The translations under genes and the position numbers were made by a program. The notes beneath the pieces were generated by a model, which saw only the letters and a program-made list of their open reading frames with translations, was not told where the DNA came from and made no database searches. Positions 10,215 to 21,745 of a stretch of 64,000 bases of DNA are shown here, piece by piece. The stretch is from positions 22,111,501 to 22,175,500 of the forward strand of contig NC_068557.1 of NCBI RefSeq assembly GCF_022201045.2. The letters are read 5' to 3'. The DNA is from Citrus sinensis (Eukaryota; Streptophyta; Magnoliopsida; Sapindales; Rutaceae). Positions within the stretch are counted from its first letter, which is position 1. The number at the start of each line of letters is the position of its first letter.

Positions 10215-11357
10215 TGCCTTCTTAAGAGCGTCAAATGCTTCAGCTGCTGTTTATGTCCACTGGAAGGCATCTTTACAAAGTAAATCAGTAAGGGGGGCTG
10301 CTAAAGATGCATATCCACGAATAAATCGCCGGTAATAACCCGTTAAACCCAAAAAACCTCAAAGTTGTTTTGTAGTCTGAGGAGTCGGCCAATGAACCAT
10401 AGCTTCAATTTTCTAAGGGTCTGCCCGCACACAAGAGGCCAAAACAATGTGGCCCAAGTAATCAATATTTTCTTGGCAAAACAAGCATTTGGAGAGCTTG
10501 ACAAAGAACTGGTGAAAATGAAGGCACACCAATACTTGCTAAAGATGCCGCAAATGTTCCTCTGCTATAGCACTGTAAACCAAAATGTCATAAAAAAAAA
10601 CAATCACGAATTTACGCAAAAAAGAAGCGAAAATCTGGTTCATAGTAGCTTGGAAGGTAGAAGGTGCGTTTGTTAAACCGAATGGCATGACAAGGAACTC
10701 GTAGTGGCCCTCATGAGTGCAAAAGGCCGTTTTATAAATGTCGCGTGGTGTACGCGAATTTGATGGTAACCAGCCCATAAATCCAACTTGCTGAAAACTA
10801 CTGCCCCGCCTAACTCATCAAATAATTCGTCGATAGTCGGAATGGGAAATTTATCTTTGATTGTCACGGCATTCAACGCCTTGTAATCAACACAGAAGCG
10901 ATAAGTTCCATCTTTTTTTTTTAACCAACAAGACCGGTAACGAAAATGGACTTTGACTCTGTTGAATGATGACTTGTTCTAACATTTCACGGATAAGGTT
11001 TTCCATCTCGTTTTTTTGGAAATGAGGGTAGCGATAAGGGTGGACTTTTATTGGAGTGGTATTTGGGAGGAGATGGATATTATGATCAATTGTACGATGT
11101 GGCGGCAGTGTAGTAGGTGGAAGAAATAAGTTACGGTAGCTGTGTAGGAGGTCGATGAAGGGTTGAGTTAAATTTGCAGGTAATTCGAAGGAAGAACTCT
11201 TTGGATTACTTGCTGATTCCTTCCTAAATGCAGGTACCTATTGCAGAGCAAACACGCTATAAATATCAGCATGGTAGACTAGAGATTGCAACTAATTAAA
11301 GGTGATTAAGAAGGGAGTAGTGGCTAAATCGCCTCGAAGAGTCACTATTGCCCCATT
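10215..11357 (-). pseudogene. Gypsy reverse transcriptase, broken
   Basis: Pieces in different frames give [34 protein letters not shown] and [19 protein letters not shown], the fingers and palm of a gypsy reverse transcriptase. The catalytic box reads FFYDILVYS where the family has FFDDILVYS, so one of the paired aspartates is lost. Frame changes occur near 10740-10770 and again before the RNase H part. An A/T run near 10910-10922 and further stops lie upstream. Confidence 0.8.
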
Positions 11358-11651
11358 CTAACAAAATTCCATAGATAGGGTAGAGTAATCATGCGAGATA
11401 CGGCCTAAGAGTTGCAGCCATTGGATTCCCAGCACCATATCAGGCCCTTTAATTGGTAGAACAAAGAGATCTAAGGTGAAAACAGTCCCCTGCAACATGA
11501 GAGCAACTTGAGGGCAAAAGTATTTGCACACTAGAAAATCCCCATTGCCAATATAAACACGGAAGGGTGCTGTTGGTTGTATCGATAAGCCCATACGCTC
11601 TGCCACTGTTGGTTTGACAAAGTTGTGGGTACTCCTACTATCGATCAACAC
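11358..11651 (-). pseudogene. Gypsy aspartic protease, broken active site
   Basis: 97-codon frame with MLIDSRSTHNFVKPTVAERMG, then DLFVLPIKGPDMVLGIQWL, the usual layout of a gypsy protease. The active-site triplet reads DSR rather than DSG, so the glycine needed in the catalytic loop is replaced by arginine. A stop separates it from the upstream gag frame. Confidence 0.8.
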
Positions 11652-12788
11652 TTAAAAATTGTGAGAACCAACTTCACCAATCAAACGGAGTGAGCGGGGA
11701 TTGATCTGACCCGCCAAAGCATTCAAATTGGAAATATCCCCTGTAATGACCTCTTCAACCGACTTTGGTGGCAACTCTTGCTCAAAAGAAGCAGGTTCAT
11801 TATCATCTGTACCCATAAGGAGCAAAAACTTACTGTGACAGAGATGATTAGCGCTATATTTCTGATCACAGTTATAACACAAGCATTTTTCACGCTTGTC
11901 ACAGAGCTCCGCTGGAGTGAGGCAACGAATCGGTAAGTTGGGTGTGGGAAGAAGTGGTGGTAACGTGTTTAGTTTAGGGGGTGGAGGAGTATTTTGTGAA
12001 TGAGATGGTATGTTGACCAAACCAGTTGAATGATGCGGTTGTGTTGAAGCAAGAGGATACGGTTGAGGCTGAAATTTGTGTGACGGGGAGTTTGTGGTAG
12101 GTGTGGGTGCTGTGTTATTCCATTTTGTCAAAAAGCGGTGTCCTTGTTTAGCCTCTTCAGCACGTGCTTCATAGGCCTAAGCTAATGCAAATGCTTCCAT
12201 TAGAGAAGAGGGCCGAGCAAAAAGCAGCTCAAGACGAATATCGGGTTTTAATCCTGTGATAAAAAAACTTATCAGAAGTGGCTTTGAGATTCCAGTCACT
12301 CGATTCATTAAATCTTCAAAGGCGGTCTGAAATTCAGCCACCGTTGTAGTTTGGGATAACTTGGATAAATTTCCTTGAGGATCTTCATAGAGAGAGGCAC
12401 CAAAACGATGTTTAAGATTCTGCAAAAATGCTTTCCAGGTTGTAAGCAAACTATTCATCTTCATTCATTGATACCAAGTTGCCGCTCGTCCTTTCATATG
12501 AAAAGAAACAATTCGCAAGCGAAGAGTTTCTGGTGTACCGTGAAAATCAAAGAACTCCTCAATTCGGAAAACCCACCCGTTTGGGTCAAATCCATCAAAC
12601 TTAGGAACCTTCATCTTCATAGAGCGGAGCACTGGGGATATCTCAACACCACTGGAATTTGCCTCAATAGAAAAAGATATTGGGTGTGGTTGATTAGGAG
12701 CTCGACCCGTGTTAATTGAAGACCCCTGGATCTGTGAACGCAATTCGTCAAGGCGAGAATCTACCGTTGCCATATATTGTTGCAGCAT
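11652..12788 (-). pseudogene. Gypsy gag with zinc knuckle, interrupted
   Basis: From 12788 down: KFDGFDPNGWVFRIEEFFDF and RIVSFHMKGRAATWYQ, then, after a break near 12465, WKAFLQNLKHRFGASLYEDP and LTTTVAEF-like sequence. After another stop near 12177 there is a Pro/Thr-rich linker and a CYNCDQKYSANHLC knuckle (CX2C, then H and C). This is the retrotransposon gag (DUF4219/Retrotrans_gag type) of the same element. At least two in-frame stops break it. Confidence 0.82.
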
Positions 12789-12879
12789 TTGATGCTACGA
12801 CAAAGTTTGGCTCTCGAACTGTTCTTGAATTGTTTTTAACATTCAGGGTTCGTCATGATGATAGCAATGAAAGCACCAA

Positions 12880-13374
12880 TGATACACCTCTACACACCCA
12901 ATGATGTATCGATTAAACTTGCACTCTTCGAGTGAGTGTTAACTCGAAAAATAGAAAGATCAGAGATGAATATTAAGAATGGAAGAGAGGTTGAGAAAAA
13001 GAGAAGAGCCAAGAGAAATAGAAAGAGATATTTTATTTTCCTCATGCCCCACACGAATTCGTTCTGCTCTATATATATTCCTCTGTCTAAGACGTTAGCA
13101 AAAATATTATAGCTCAGCAACTTCTAACAGAAAATATGACAGCAAAAACAAACTAGCAATCATAAGGTACTAGTAATTTCACTACACAACATAATCCTTA
13201 AACCACCCAGGGGCTCTTCTAACTCGTGTGCTTGCGTACTGTTCCTCATGAGCTGATTCTTCCTGAACCTGTGATGTGGCTTCCTTCTTGGGCTGTTCAT
13301 AATTGGACTCGTTGTTGGGCTGCCCTTCTTGTAAGCAATCCGGTTGATCTGACTGAATGTGGAAGGTTGTATCA
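12880..13374 (-). repeat. 5' LTR of the truncated gypsy element
   Basis: Read on the minus strand it starts TGATACA and ends TGTATCA, a perfect 7-bp inverted terminus. It is followed directly by ttggtgctttcattg, a primer-binding-site-like stretch (12865-12879 on the plus strand). No second copy of the LTR is in the window. Confidence 0.78.
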
Positions 13375-14150
13375 ATTTAGCTGACAGATAAATGCTTGAA
13401 GCAAAATTTTAACTTCAGCAGCAACTACACCTAGAAAATCCAGAGCCATTTGATCATTATCAAATGCAAAATGAACAGGCACAAGCAGAGAAATAGGTTT
13501 CAGAATTTGAGCAGCAGCTCCGTGGTGGCCGGTGGGAGCGTCACAATTGGAGGGTGAGAACATAAATTGGACCATCATCATTCTGATTTCTAAAGAGTTT
13601 ATTGTGTTTCTATTATAAGATGATTAAGTGCGTTGACTATGTTCTGGTGTTGTGTTGAATGTTTATTTCAACATAACTTTGTTTGGAACAACTTGTGTTT
13701 GGAGTTTTAAGTTTCATAAAGATATTATTTGCCTACTTTATTTCAGTTTAATTTCCATAGATGAATTCGATACGGCTTATATAAATCTTGATTTCTACGA
13801 GGGTTAAGTTTGTGTTTATTACATACGCAAACATACATATGAAAAGACCAATATGCTCTGGATTTGCAACATAAGCTCAGGTGAGTCCTTGAACAGTCTT
13901 TTTTCCTCTTATTTTTTCAATAAATCCTAACATTTGACTCCAAAGTGCCATGTGGAACTCATATAACGGATTATGAATTTGTTAATTTTTGAAATTAATT
14001 ATTACTTTATTGTGTCAATACTTGGGGAAATTCCACATAGCAACACAACAATTCATGGAAAAATTCAATAGGCTGCCAATGGGAGTAGAAATTTACAGGT
14101 TTCAGAATAAAAGATTTTCATTAATTGATAAAATAGTTGAATGGAAAAAC
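13375..14150 (-). pseudogene. Relic B of the CNL 3' flank, right piece
   Basis: 13375-13560 continues the BRR2-like/unknown chimera on the minus strand (readable as LLVPVHFAFDNDQ and EVKILLQAF). 13560-13720 matches 7570-7720 of copy A (attgtgtttctattat, ttgtgttgaatg, atttcaacataac). 14060-14150 matches 6683-6760. No CNL gene is attached, so this is the flank of a lost array member. It is interrupted on the left by the gypsy element and on the right by an unidentified insert. Confidence 0.65.
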
Positions 14151-14154
14151 TAGA

Positions 14155-14985
14155 AATATTATTATAAATGAATAGACAAGAAACAAAAAACTAAACTTGA
14201 ATTTCGTAGCTCGTACTGTTTGTGGTGATAAATATGACGACTAGAGCGATTCATAAGCAGAAAGGTGCTCTCCTCATCTAGCTCATCATGGGTTCTTATC
14301 CACGAGGAGCCATGTTTTGGTCGCTCTAGTGCTTCGCTTGGTTGGGGGTAGGCGACGAGGGGCCCTGGTCAAATATAATCGAAGTCTTGATTAGTCAAAG
14401 AATCAGGCCTAGGACATAGGTATCCACAATGTGGGTTTTTCCCTAAGAATCCGAGCATGAGATCCACTTAAGGGCAGTTACGACTCCCACCCACTCACGA
14501 TGGTGCAACCGTCCTAGAAAATGATTGTGGAGATAGGGCCGCGAATTTCGGATGGGTAACACAACACAGGGTTGAAGAAAAAAAGAAGAGAAAAATTTCT
14601 TGGGAACTGGAGACATTATCTCTCTAAGATTCTCTTCAGGGAAAGAATTCACTTGTTTTATATAAAAAAGAGATCTCTGGAAGAAATTAAGTGGGCTAGT
14701 TTTCAAACTATTACAATTAAACCACAAGTAAGTGGTACAAGTGTTTCCAAGAAAAAAGACTCAATTACTGACTTGAGCATTGGAGGGTTATTGTTAGAAA
14801 AATATCTGGCGCCCTCTAACGAATTGTTTTGAGTGCATGAGATCGGACCCAACAAGAACGTGGTTGAAGTCATTTGCTCCTTCACAGATAGTTGAAGTGC
14901 ATAACTACTCCTCAGAAAGTCATTGGTTCAGGTTTTGATGAGATTCCTGGGTCGTTAACAATTTTGGCCACATTTCAACATCAAC
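14155..14985. other. Unidentified insert in relic sequence, possibly an LTR fragment
   Basis: About 830 bp between stretches that are adjacent in copy A (6760 and 6838), so it was probably inserted. It runs between tgtttgtggtg (about 14217) and gggtcgttaaca (about 14961), which would give TGTT...AACA ends. I see no target duplication and no coding domain. Frames here are short and show nothing recognisable. Confidence 0.3.
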
Positions 14986-15475
14986 GCGTACTTGAGCCCA
15001 ACCCCGTTACAAGGCAATCTCAAAAATAGCTCTGAGAAGGGCCCCTACACTAAGAGATATAAAGACGGTATCAGAATTCAATGAAAGCCCTTCAGGATTT
15101 AGCTGAGAGACATATGCTTGTAGTAAAATAATAACTTTAGCAGCACTAGGCTTTTCCAAACTTTCCTTCACAGGAATTGGATTATGGGAACTCGGTCTAA
15201 AATCTTCGCCAGATCTTCTTTCTCTTATTCTTTCACTGTCACATATTTGAATTCTTCAGTAAGGGAGAGCAACCGCAATAGCTTTGTCTCCTCCATTGTA
15301 GGCTTCAAATGCTCGTTATTCATTGATATTGTCCCATGAGTAACGCAATTGTAGCTTGCAATGTGACCCAATTCTGTAGCCTTGAAGTAACTGCTGATAC
15401 TGTAATACTTGATTAGATTAACTTTATCCAAGATTGTAACGACTGTATGAATGAAATCGGCCAGTGCCAATGTAC
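14986..15475 (-). pseudogene. Relic C: best-preserved BRR2 (DExH12) helicase fragment
   Basis: The minus-strand frame 15470-15225 reads SYFKATELGHIASY, CVTHGTISMNNEHLKPTM and [14 protein letters not shown]. After a frame change, 15224-14990 reads [42 protein letters not shown] and RGWAQ. This is colinear with the winged-helix and Sec63 start of BRR2, the U5 snRNP helicase that unwinds U4/U6. The RNA helicase core is absent. It is a pseudogene fragment and shows where the shorter pieces next to the CNL genes came from. Confidence 0.78.
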
Positions 15476-15688
15476 CATAGAATGCAGGATTTCATAATGC
15501 AATCCAGTTGCATGCTTCTATAGCATTTTGTACTGTTCCTAGGACTATTTACGCATCAAATGATTAGCCAATTTTGACACAAACTGGCTTTCAATAGGAA
15601 GCTGTGAATTCATTAGGGAAAGATAACACCTAAGACTTTTAGTATGAAAATTAGAGATGATAATCACTTCCCCATGTGCACAACCAAG

Positions 15689-16231
15689 TGTTGAAAAGTC
15701 AAATTTGGTGGCCACATGGATTGTTTTTCAAACATGGATGGCTTGAATTTCAAATTCGATGGGATAAATATTTTGACAAGTTGAAGTGATGCATGCATGA
15801 AGATTTCGGTGCCGATTTTAAAGACTTTGGCTGCCAATTTTCAAAGACTTTTAAGTGCATCAGATAATGAAGCGCCACTATAAATAAAGAGAAGAGAAAG
15901 GGCTTCAAATCATCCCTATTATTTTGAGAGCAGTTGCAAGTGAAACAATTTGAGAGATTTGAGATAACTTCTACTTGAGTGTTCTAGTGAGGATCCAACT
16001 AGGTGTATTGGAGTTGTGAGTTTTGAGAGAGTTTGTTTCCTACTTTTGTAAATTCAAATTGATTAGTAAGATTTATCTTTCGGTCTTTGCTCAGGAACGT
16101 AGGCTTTACGTCGAACCACGTAAATTATTGTGTCATATTTTCTTTACATTTGTTTATCACCACATTTACATTTCTCCAGAAGTCGTGATCACTGGAATAT
16201 TGATAATTGCTCAATCTGCACTTTCGCAACA
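15689..16231 (+). repeat. 5' LTR of the copia fragment
   Basis: 543 bp with 5-bp inverted ends TGTTG...CAACA and a TATA-like tataaataaag near 15880. It is directly followed by the primer-binding site. Confidence 0.8.
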
Positions 16232-16526
16232 ATTGGTATCAAAGCAGATAATTCGTGCTTGGGTTATACGGCATTGTTTACATATATAGAACTATTCACG
16301 AATACGATAGAGCCAATAGTTCGTACTTGGGAGTATCAAGAGCCTACAATGTAATTGTGTGGATAAATGCATGTTTAGGAAAGTTTTGTCAATAAGATGA
16401 TAGGAGTCTAAGGAGTCGTGGGACTGTTGTGCCCCTTATATTGTCTTAAAAACTTTTTTAGTGCATTATTTATATAAATAGAAACATAGTCACTGTTCGA
16501 TCAGGTTAAGTAATTAAAAAAAAAAG

Positions 16527-17072
16527 ATGGCAAAGGCGACGACATCATCTTCATCAACAAGGACCATTGTAACGAATGTGAAATTTGAAGAGGAGAAATT
16601 TGATGGTACCTATAATTTTGGTATGCGGCAATGTGAGGTGTCGGATGCCTTATGTCAGTAAGAGTTGGACATCGCCTTTAAAGAAAACCCTAACAAGACG
16701 GATGCCAAAAAGTTGATAAAGATCAATAGACAGGGATGTGGTACTATTCGCCTATGTCTGGATAAAGATAAAAAATATTCTATCATGAGGGAGACATTAG
16801 CAAAAAAATTGTAGAAGATACTGGAAGAAAAGTACATAAAGACAAGCCTTGAAAATAGGTTTTATATGAAGAAAAAAACTCTATTAATTCATGTATAAAC
16901 CTTGCATGTCGATGAATGACTATGTAAACTCATTTAACAAGATATTTGCGCATTTAACAAGATATTTGCGGACTACTAAATTTAGATAAGAAATCAAAGA
17001 TGAAGATAAGGTATGGTTGCTATTGAATTCTCTTCCTGATGAATATGATCATTTCACCACTACTTTGAATTC
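16527..17072 (+). pseudogene. Copia gag, broken
   Basis: Starts MAKATTSSSSTRTIVTN and continues KFDGTYNFGMRQCEV, LDIAFKENPNK, INRQGCGTIRLCL, ILEEKYIKTSLENR, and LLLNSLPDEYDHFTTTL. This is the classic copia gag (UBN2-type) order. In-frame stops occur at CQ*ELD, KL*KIL and later, and a short duplication of catttaacaagatatttgcg lies at 16933-16970. Not functional. Confidence 0.85.
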
Positions 17073-17169
17073 CTGATGAATAAATTAAAGTCCTTCAGTT
17101 TAGTAAAATTCTTATGTTACCTTAATAGTTTCAATTTTGAACATTTTAATCCTCCTTTATTTGGGTCGT

Positions 17170-18000
17170 CGTTATTGTATTATTTGATACATGGAACATT
17201 AATTAGATTCTTGTGGATCTTTTCCTCTTGGCAGCGTTGAATGATCAAATAAGGAGTGAAATCCAGCATATGAAAACCGTGCTTGGACAAAACATACCTA
17301 ATATTGGAGCTCTCATTAGATTATCCAGAAGCAGTAGCAGTCAGGACATGAATGCATCCATAAATAAGCGCTGCCGCACAACAGCTTCCAGAGCTCCAAC
17401 TTCAGAATCCGTATCAGGAGCAACAATCACAGTACGATTTTCAGCAGCAACCATATCTCAGGCTAAATAGTTTTGGAGTTCAAAATGAGCAAGGGCAATG
17501 CAGCCAACTTTAGCAGCAGTTGCTGCACTAAGAGAATCCACAGCCACATGATCATTATAAAATACAAAACAAACAGGCACAAGCCCACCAAATTCAACTA
17601 CAATAACAGCTGCCGGAACTTTAAGCAGATCCATGCCGTGAGCTTCATCATTGGAGAGTGAGGACAGAAATGAGGCACCATCATTCTAAAGATTTTTTTT
17701 TATAGATTCCTATTATCGGATGATTAAGTACTATCTATGTTAGTTTACTATGTTCTGGTATTGTGTTGATTGCTTATTTCAAGAGAAATTTAATTTGTTG
17801 TTTGAATTGTTTGTGTTTGGAGTTTTTTAAAAATTCATAAGAATATTATTTGCAATGCATTATATCAGTTATTATAATTTCCATAATTCCATAAAATAGA
17901 TTTGATCGATGCTGCTTAAATCTTGATTTTTGAAGGGCTTAAGTTGGTCTTTATTATACACATATAGTTCTTCTCTAGTGCAGGAGTGCTCATTTTTTTT
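17170..18000 (-). pseudogene. Relic D of the CNL 3' flank with unrecognised coding fragment
   Basis: On the minus strand 17657-17220 gives a fairly long open stretch with one stop: MDLLKVPAAVIVV, FGGLVPVCFVFYNDHVAVDS, LAHFELQNYLA, VAAENRTVIVAPDTDSEVG, LEAVVRQRLFMDAF. I do not recognise the gene. Part of it (LVPVCFVFYNDHVAVD) is homologous to the non-BRR2 half of the chimera beside the CNL genes (LVPVHFAFDNDQMAVD). 17650-17960 then follows the 13560-13800 relic. It may be close to the source of the second captured fragment. Confidence 0.5.
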
Positions 18001-18586
18001 ATGCGAATACAATTTAAAATAGTGGAGTTTAAGAGAGTTAAAAAAAATGTGAACGTAGAGTTTTATTAAAAAAAATGTGAACGTCGGCACTTGAAAATGA
18101 TATTTTATATATATATATATAGAGCGCATTTAGTATTAAACTAGTTATGTGCACATCATCATTTCAGCACGTGATATGTATAATCATTTCTTGATTCTCG
18201 CATTCTTTCTTGATGAGCTACATATACATATTAGCTATAAATAAATAGATTGTAATTATACTTGTTAATTAATAGCTTGTATCTACACATACGTCTATTT
18301 TCTTGCAACAATATGCCAAGGTATAACACAAAAAATTAAATGTTTAATCAGAGTTCCATTTTTTTTTTTTTTTGTTTCTTGTGCATAATCCTTTCATTAT
18401 AAATTGCTGAATAGGATAATGGTCAATGAACAAATGCAAGACAAAGGGTCGATAAAAACGGCAGCCAATCACGCGTTCCTTTCCAATTTTTTTTTGGGCC
18501 GACAACAGATAATAAAATAAGTTTAAAAAAGGGAAAAAATACTCAAATATCTTCTGATAAAGGAAACCTCATCCACTCATCCTTGA

Positions 18587-18789
18587 CTCGTTCTCCACCC
18601 ACATCATTCCCGTCCGTTTCACAACTCCACTCGTCCCCATCACCAACTTACGCTCTAAACACTTCGTCCCCTCCATTTCCCATCCTCCACTCGTTCTCCA
18701 CCCACATCATCTCTCCGTTTCACAACTCCACTCGTCCCCTTACCAACCATTGCTCTAAACACTTCGTCCCCTCTGTTTCCTTTCTCCAC
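18587..18789. repeat. Tandem duplication of a 103-bp pyrimidine-rich unit
   Basis: Two head-to-tail units (18587-18689 and 18690-18789), each starting ctcgttctccacccacatca and containing tttcacaactccactcgtcc and aaacacttcgtcccctc. The unit is C/T-rich on the plus strand. The long frame across it has no ATG and no resemblance to a known protein. Confidence 0.75.
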
Positions 18790-18829
18790 TTGTCCCGTCC
18801 ATTACTTTCTATCAATTCAAAGTAAAAAA

Positions 18830-20680
18830 AAAAAAAAATCATAACAATTTAAATATATAAAACGCACGCATCCAGGAATTTTTACAAATTTAATCCATCA
18901 TTTTCTAATAATTTAAATTGAAAAAAAATTCTAACAATTTAAATATATAGAACACAACCAAAAACAAATTTTATTTAAATGTAGTGGGAAACTGAAAGTT
19001 ACCGATTATCTAGCTACAATTTCATCAACTTTGTTGGCGAGGTCTTTGGTACCAAATTCAGATCTTTGAATGTTGGTTTTATTTCATTTTTCTTTTGTTA
19101 ATGCAAATGCAAATCTGAGTTTGTCGGGTTTGGCTTTGTCCACTTGGAGGATAATGGCTTTGATGGCAAGAAGTAGCTTTCTGCATTTTAGCTTTTTGTC
19201 ATTACTTTCTTCTTTTAAAGTTACTTTTTCCTTACTTTACTTTTTCATAATTTTAATTTTTTAAAACGAAAAGAGAAACATAAGTGGAACCCAAAGAAAC
19301 GACAGCGGGCGCTACCGTTTATGTCGTCCCTTTGTTCATCTAGCACTGCTGTGTTAGTAGGTTAATAAAAGAAAGTACTATAATGCTAAATTATAATGGT
19401 AATAATGTTAGAACCACTAATCCTTTTGTAAAAGGAGTTTGTTGCTCTATTATCAAAATAATAATAATAATTTAAAAATATATATAATCTTTGTTGTAAT
19501 GCTTTTGTACTCTTCTCGAATTTCACCATGGAAAATAATATTATATGAAAGCGAGTCGCCTTGAAAGCAAAGGCAAGACTGCGAGCACTTCTCTTGTGAA
19601 TCATTTCTTTATTTGTTTGTTCTTTCTTTCTTTTGCGTGTTGTAGCTGCTTAATTCTTCTTTATCTACAATATTCATTTGTCTTTTCACTTTTCTGTTTC
19701 TTTAGTACAATCTTACAAAACTAACCATTGGTTTATGAGCATCACGGTATAATTAATGTTTGTACTCTTCTTTATCTACAATATTCATAGAAAATAATAT
19801 ATATAAAAAAACAAGTATGGGATTGATCCAGCTGCATAACAGCATATAATAAAACCTCATCCTGTATATAAAAAGAAAGCTATTATATGAATGAAACGAA
19901 ACGAAACGAAACGAAACCTACAGGTTTTATGTATGGACTAGACTACTAAATGCTAAAATCTAAAAATTGATACCATTTTAGTAATATCATTAACATAGGT
20001 TTAATAAACAACGCACAATAGGAAGAATGCATATAGCCAAAGAAAGAGAAATTAAGGATTGGTGCATTGTTTCACTTGATTAAAGATCTGATACGTGGGC
20101 CATGAACAGACAGAATTCACATGCAATTGTTTCAATTTTTTGTTTTCCCCCACTAGTCTCCTTTGCCATATCAAACTCCAGAAGTAAATCTCAATTCACA
20201 AACCGCAAAGAACAAGTGAAAAGATTGAAGATCTGAAAGATCGGGTCCACATCTTCAAGAGAAAGAGTAACGCATTTGACACTTTTGATTTTAAAAAGCT
20301 TTATCCCCACACACGCATAATAATTACAGAGCGCTTACAAAAACGCAATAATATAATGCAATGATGATTTTTAAAATAGACATAATAATTATCACCTACC
20401 ACGAGATAACTATTTATTCTTCTTCATTTATTTTTCTCTTATCATACAACTACTACCTTCTTTATTTTTAAAATAAACGTAATAATTACCACCAACCACT
20501 ACATAACTATTATCATTCTTCATTTATTTTTCTCTTATCATATAATTATTACCTTTTTTCATTTATTTTTCTTTAAATTTCTCTTATAATTGTTACAATA
20601 ACTTATGTATTTATATCATTATAAAATAAACGGTAAATGATGAATAAAAATTATTTCCCTCCCTTTGTTTGCCTTTTTAA
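18830..20680. other. AT-rich intergenic DNA with simple repeats
   Basis: No gene seen. It holds a (gaaac)n microsatellite at 19893-19917. It also has an approximate tandem pair of about 97 bp units (20368-20464 and 20465-20560), each running from tttttaaaata through tcatttatttttctcttatcata. Confidence 0.5.
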
Positions 20681-20684
20681 AAAT

Positions 20685-20851
20685 TATTCAACTTGTTTTC
20701 TAAGGTTAAGAATGAAGGAATAATGGTATAAAAGGTAATGAGCAGACAGTAATTTAGGCTAGGATGTATGTATTTTCTGGGTTAATGAAGGGGTGAGAAA
20801 GCAATCAATTGCAATAATACACACTTGAGATTGATGAGCAGATTAATGGTC
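20685..20851 (-). repeat. Inverted copy of the CNL 5' leader
   Basis: Read on the minus strand, this is a copy (roughly 93 percent by eye) of the leader just upstream of CNL2 (21579-21745). It runs from gaccattaatctgctc to aaacaagttgaata, the last bases before the CNL start codon. Homology stops exactly there: the next bases are atttttaaaaagg instead of the ATG and coding sequence. The arms are separated by 727 bp. A transcript crossing both arms could fold into a hairpin. Confidence 0.85.
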
Positions 20852-21578
20852 TTTTTTTAAAATTGGTTATTAATAAAAATTTAAATAGAGGAATAACACA
20901 ATGAAGGTATATTTATAATTTTATTAATAATATATAAATAAATTAGATAATTTAATATATATTTTTTATATGTTAGAAGGGTATAATGGTAAAATTATAA
21001 TAAATTAAGGTATAAATATCTTGTTTAAAACATTAAGAGAATTTGTGTGTTTGTTTTTTCCCTAAATTTATGTACTTCCTAGATGCTTGATAATGCAGTC
21101 TTTGCCAATTCATGTTAGCTTAATATGAAAAATAAATAGTAGATTCAGATATTTTAAAATATTTTATAATTTAAAATAACATTAATTAATTCAAAAATAT
21201 GACCTTTATCATCCAAAGGTGACTCCCAATATAAAAAGCTAGACTTTTGTTCGAATAAAGTTCACAGTCATCTGCATTCTGCAATATAGATAACTCATTA
21301 AAGACGACATCTATCATTACCTACCATTTTAAACAAGTGTTTCAAAGATGATTTTTTTTTTTTTTGCCGCGTCATTATGTATTTTTTTCAAGAGTCATCT
21401 TTATCGTTTATTGTAGTGCGAGGGCCTTTAAGTTTTGTACATATGTTGCCATGTTCATTAATGAGCATTCTCTCTTCAATTATTTAATTTGTCGACACTT
21501 TACTCCTTCTTTGCCCGATTACAATTTTTGTTCTGTTATGATGCTCTTCTTTTTCTTAAAATGCACAATTTGACACAA

Positions 21579-21745
21579 GACCATTAATCTGCTCGTCAAT
21601 CTCAAGTGTGTATTATTGCAATTGATTGCTTTCTCACCCCTTCATTAACCCAGAAAATACATACATCCTTGCCCAAATTACTGCCCGCTCATTACCTTTT
21701 ATACCATTATTTTTTTCATCCCTAACCTCAGAAAAGAAGTTGAAT
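21579..21745 (+). repeat. CNL2 leader, second arm of the inverted repeat
   Basis: This is the native leader directly upstream of the CNL2 ATG. It is also conserved upstream of CNL1 (2118-2286). It pairs with 20685-20851 in inverted orientation. Confidence 0.85.

Larger units (their letters stand above)
9626..13374 (-). mobile_element. Ty3/gypsy LTR retrotransposon, truncated (5' LTR to RNase H)
   Basis: On the minus strand the order is 5' LTR (13374-12880), leader, gag, zinc knuckle, protease, reverse transcriptase, RNase H. The element then stops shortly after RNase H, with no integrase and no 3' LTR. It sits inside a relic of the CNL 3' flank (9565-9625 and 13375-13560) and removed about 10 bp of target. 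The gag-RT-RNase H order with protease before RT, and the sequence types, fit Ty3/gypsy. Stops, frame breaks and lost catalytic residues show it is dead. Confidence 0.88.
15689..17072 (+). mobile_element. Ty1/copia retrotransposon, 5' LTR and gag only
   Basis: The 5' LTR (15689-16231) starts TGTTG and ends CAACA. The tRNA-Met-type primer site attggtatcaaagc follows at 16232. A gag start ATG lies at 16527. Homology stops near 17072, giving way to sequence with no copia match. Protease, integrase, RT and the 3' LTR are missing, so the element cannot move. Confidence 0.85.

Noticed and set aside
18583-18825. 80-codon Ser/Pro-rich frame
   Set aside because: No ATG at its start; composition comes from the pyrimidine-rich tandem repeat.
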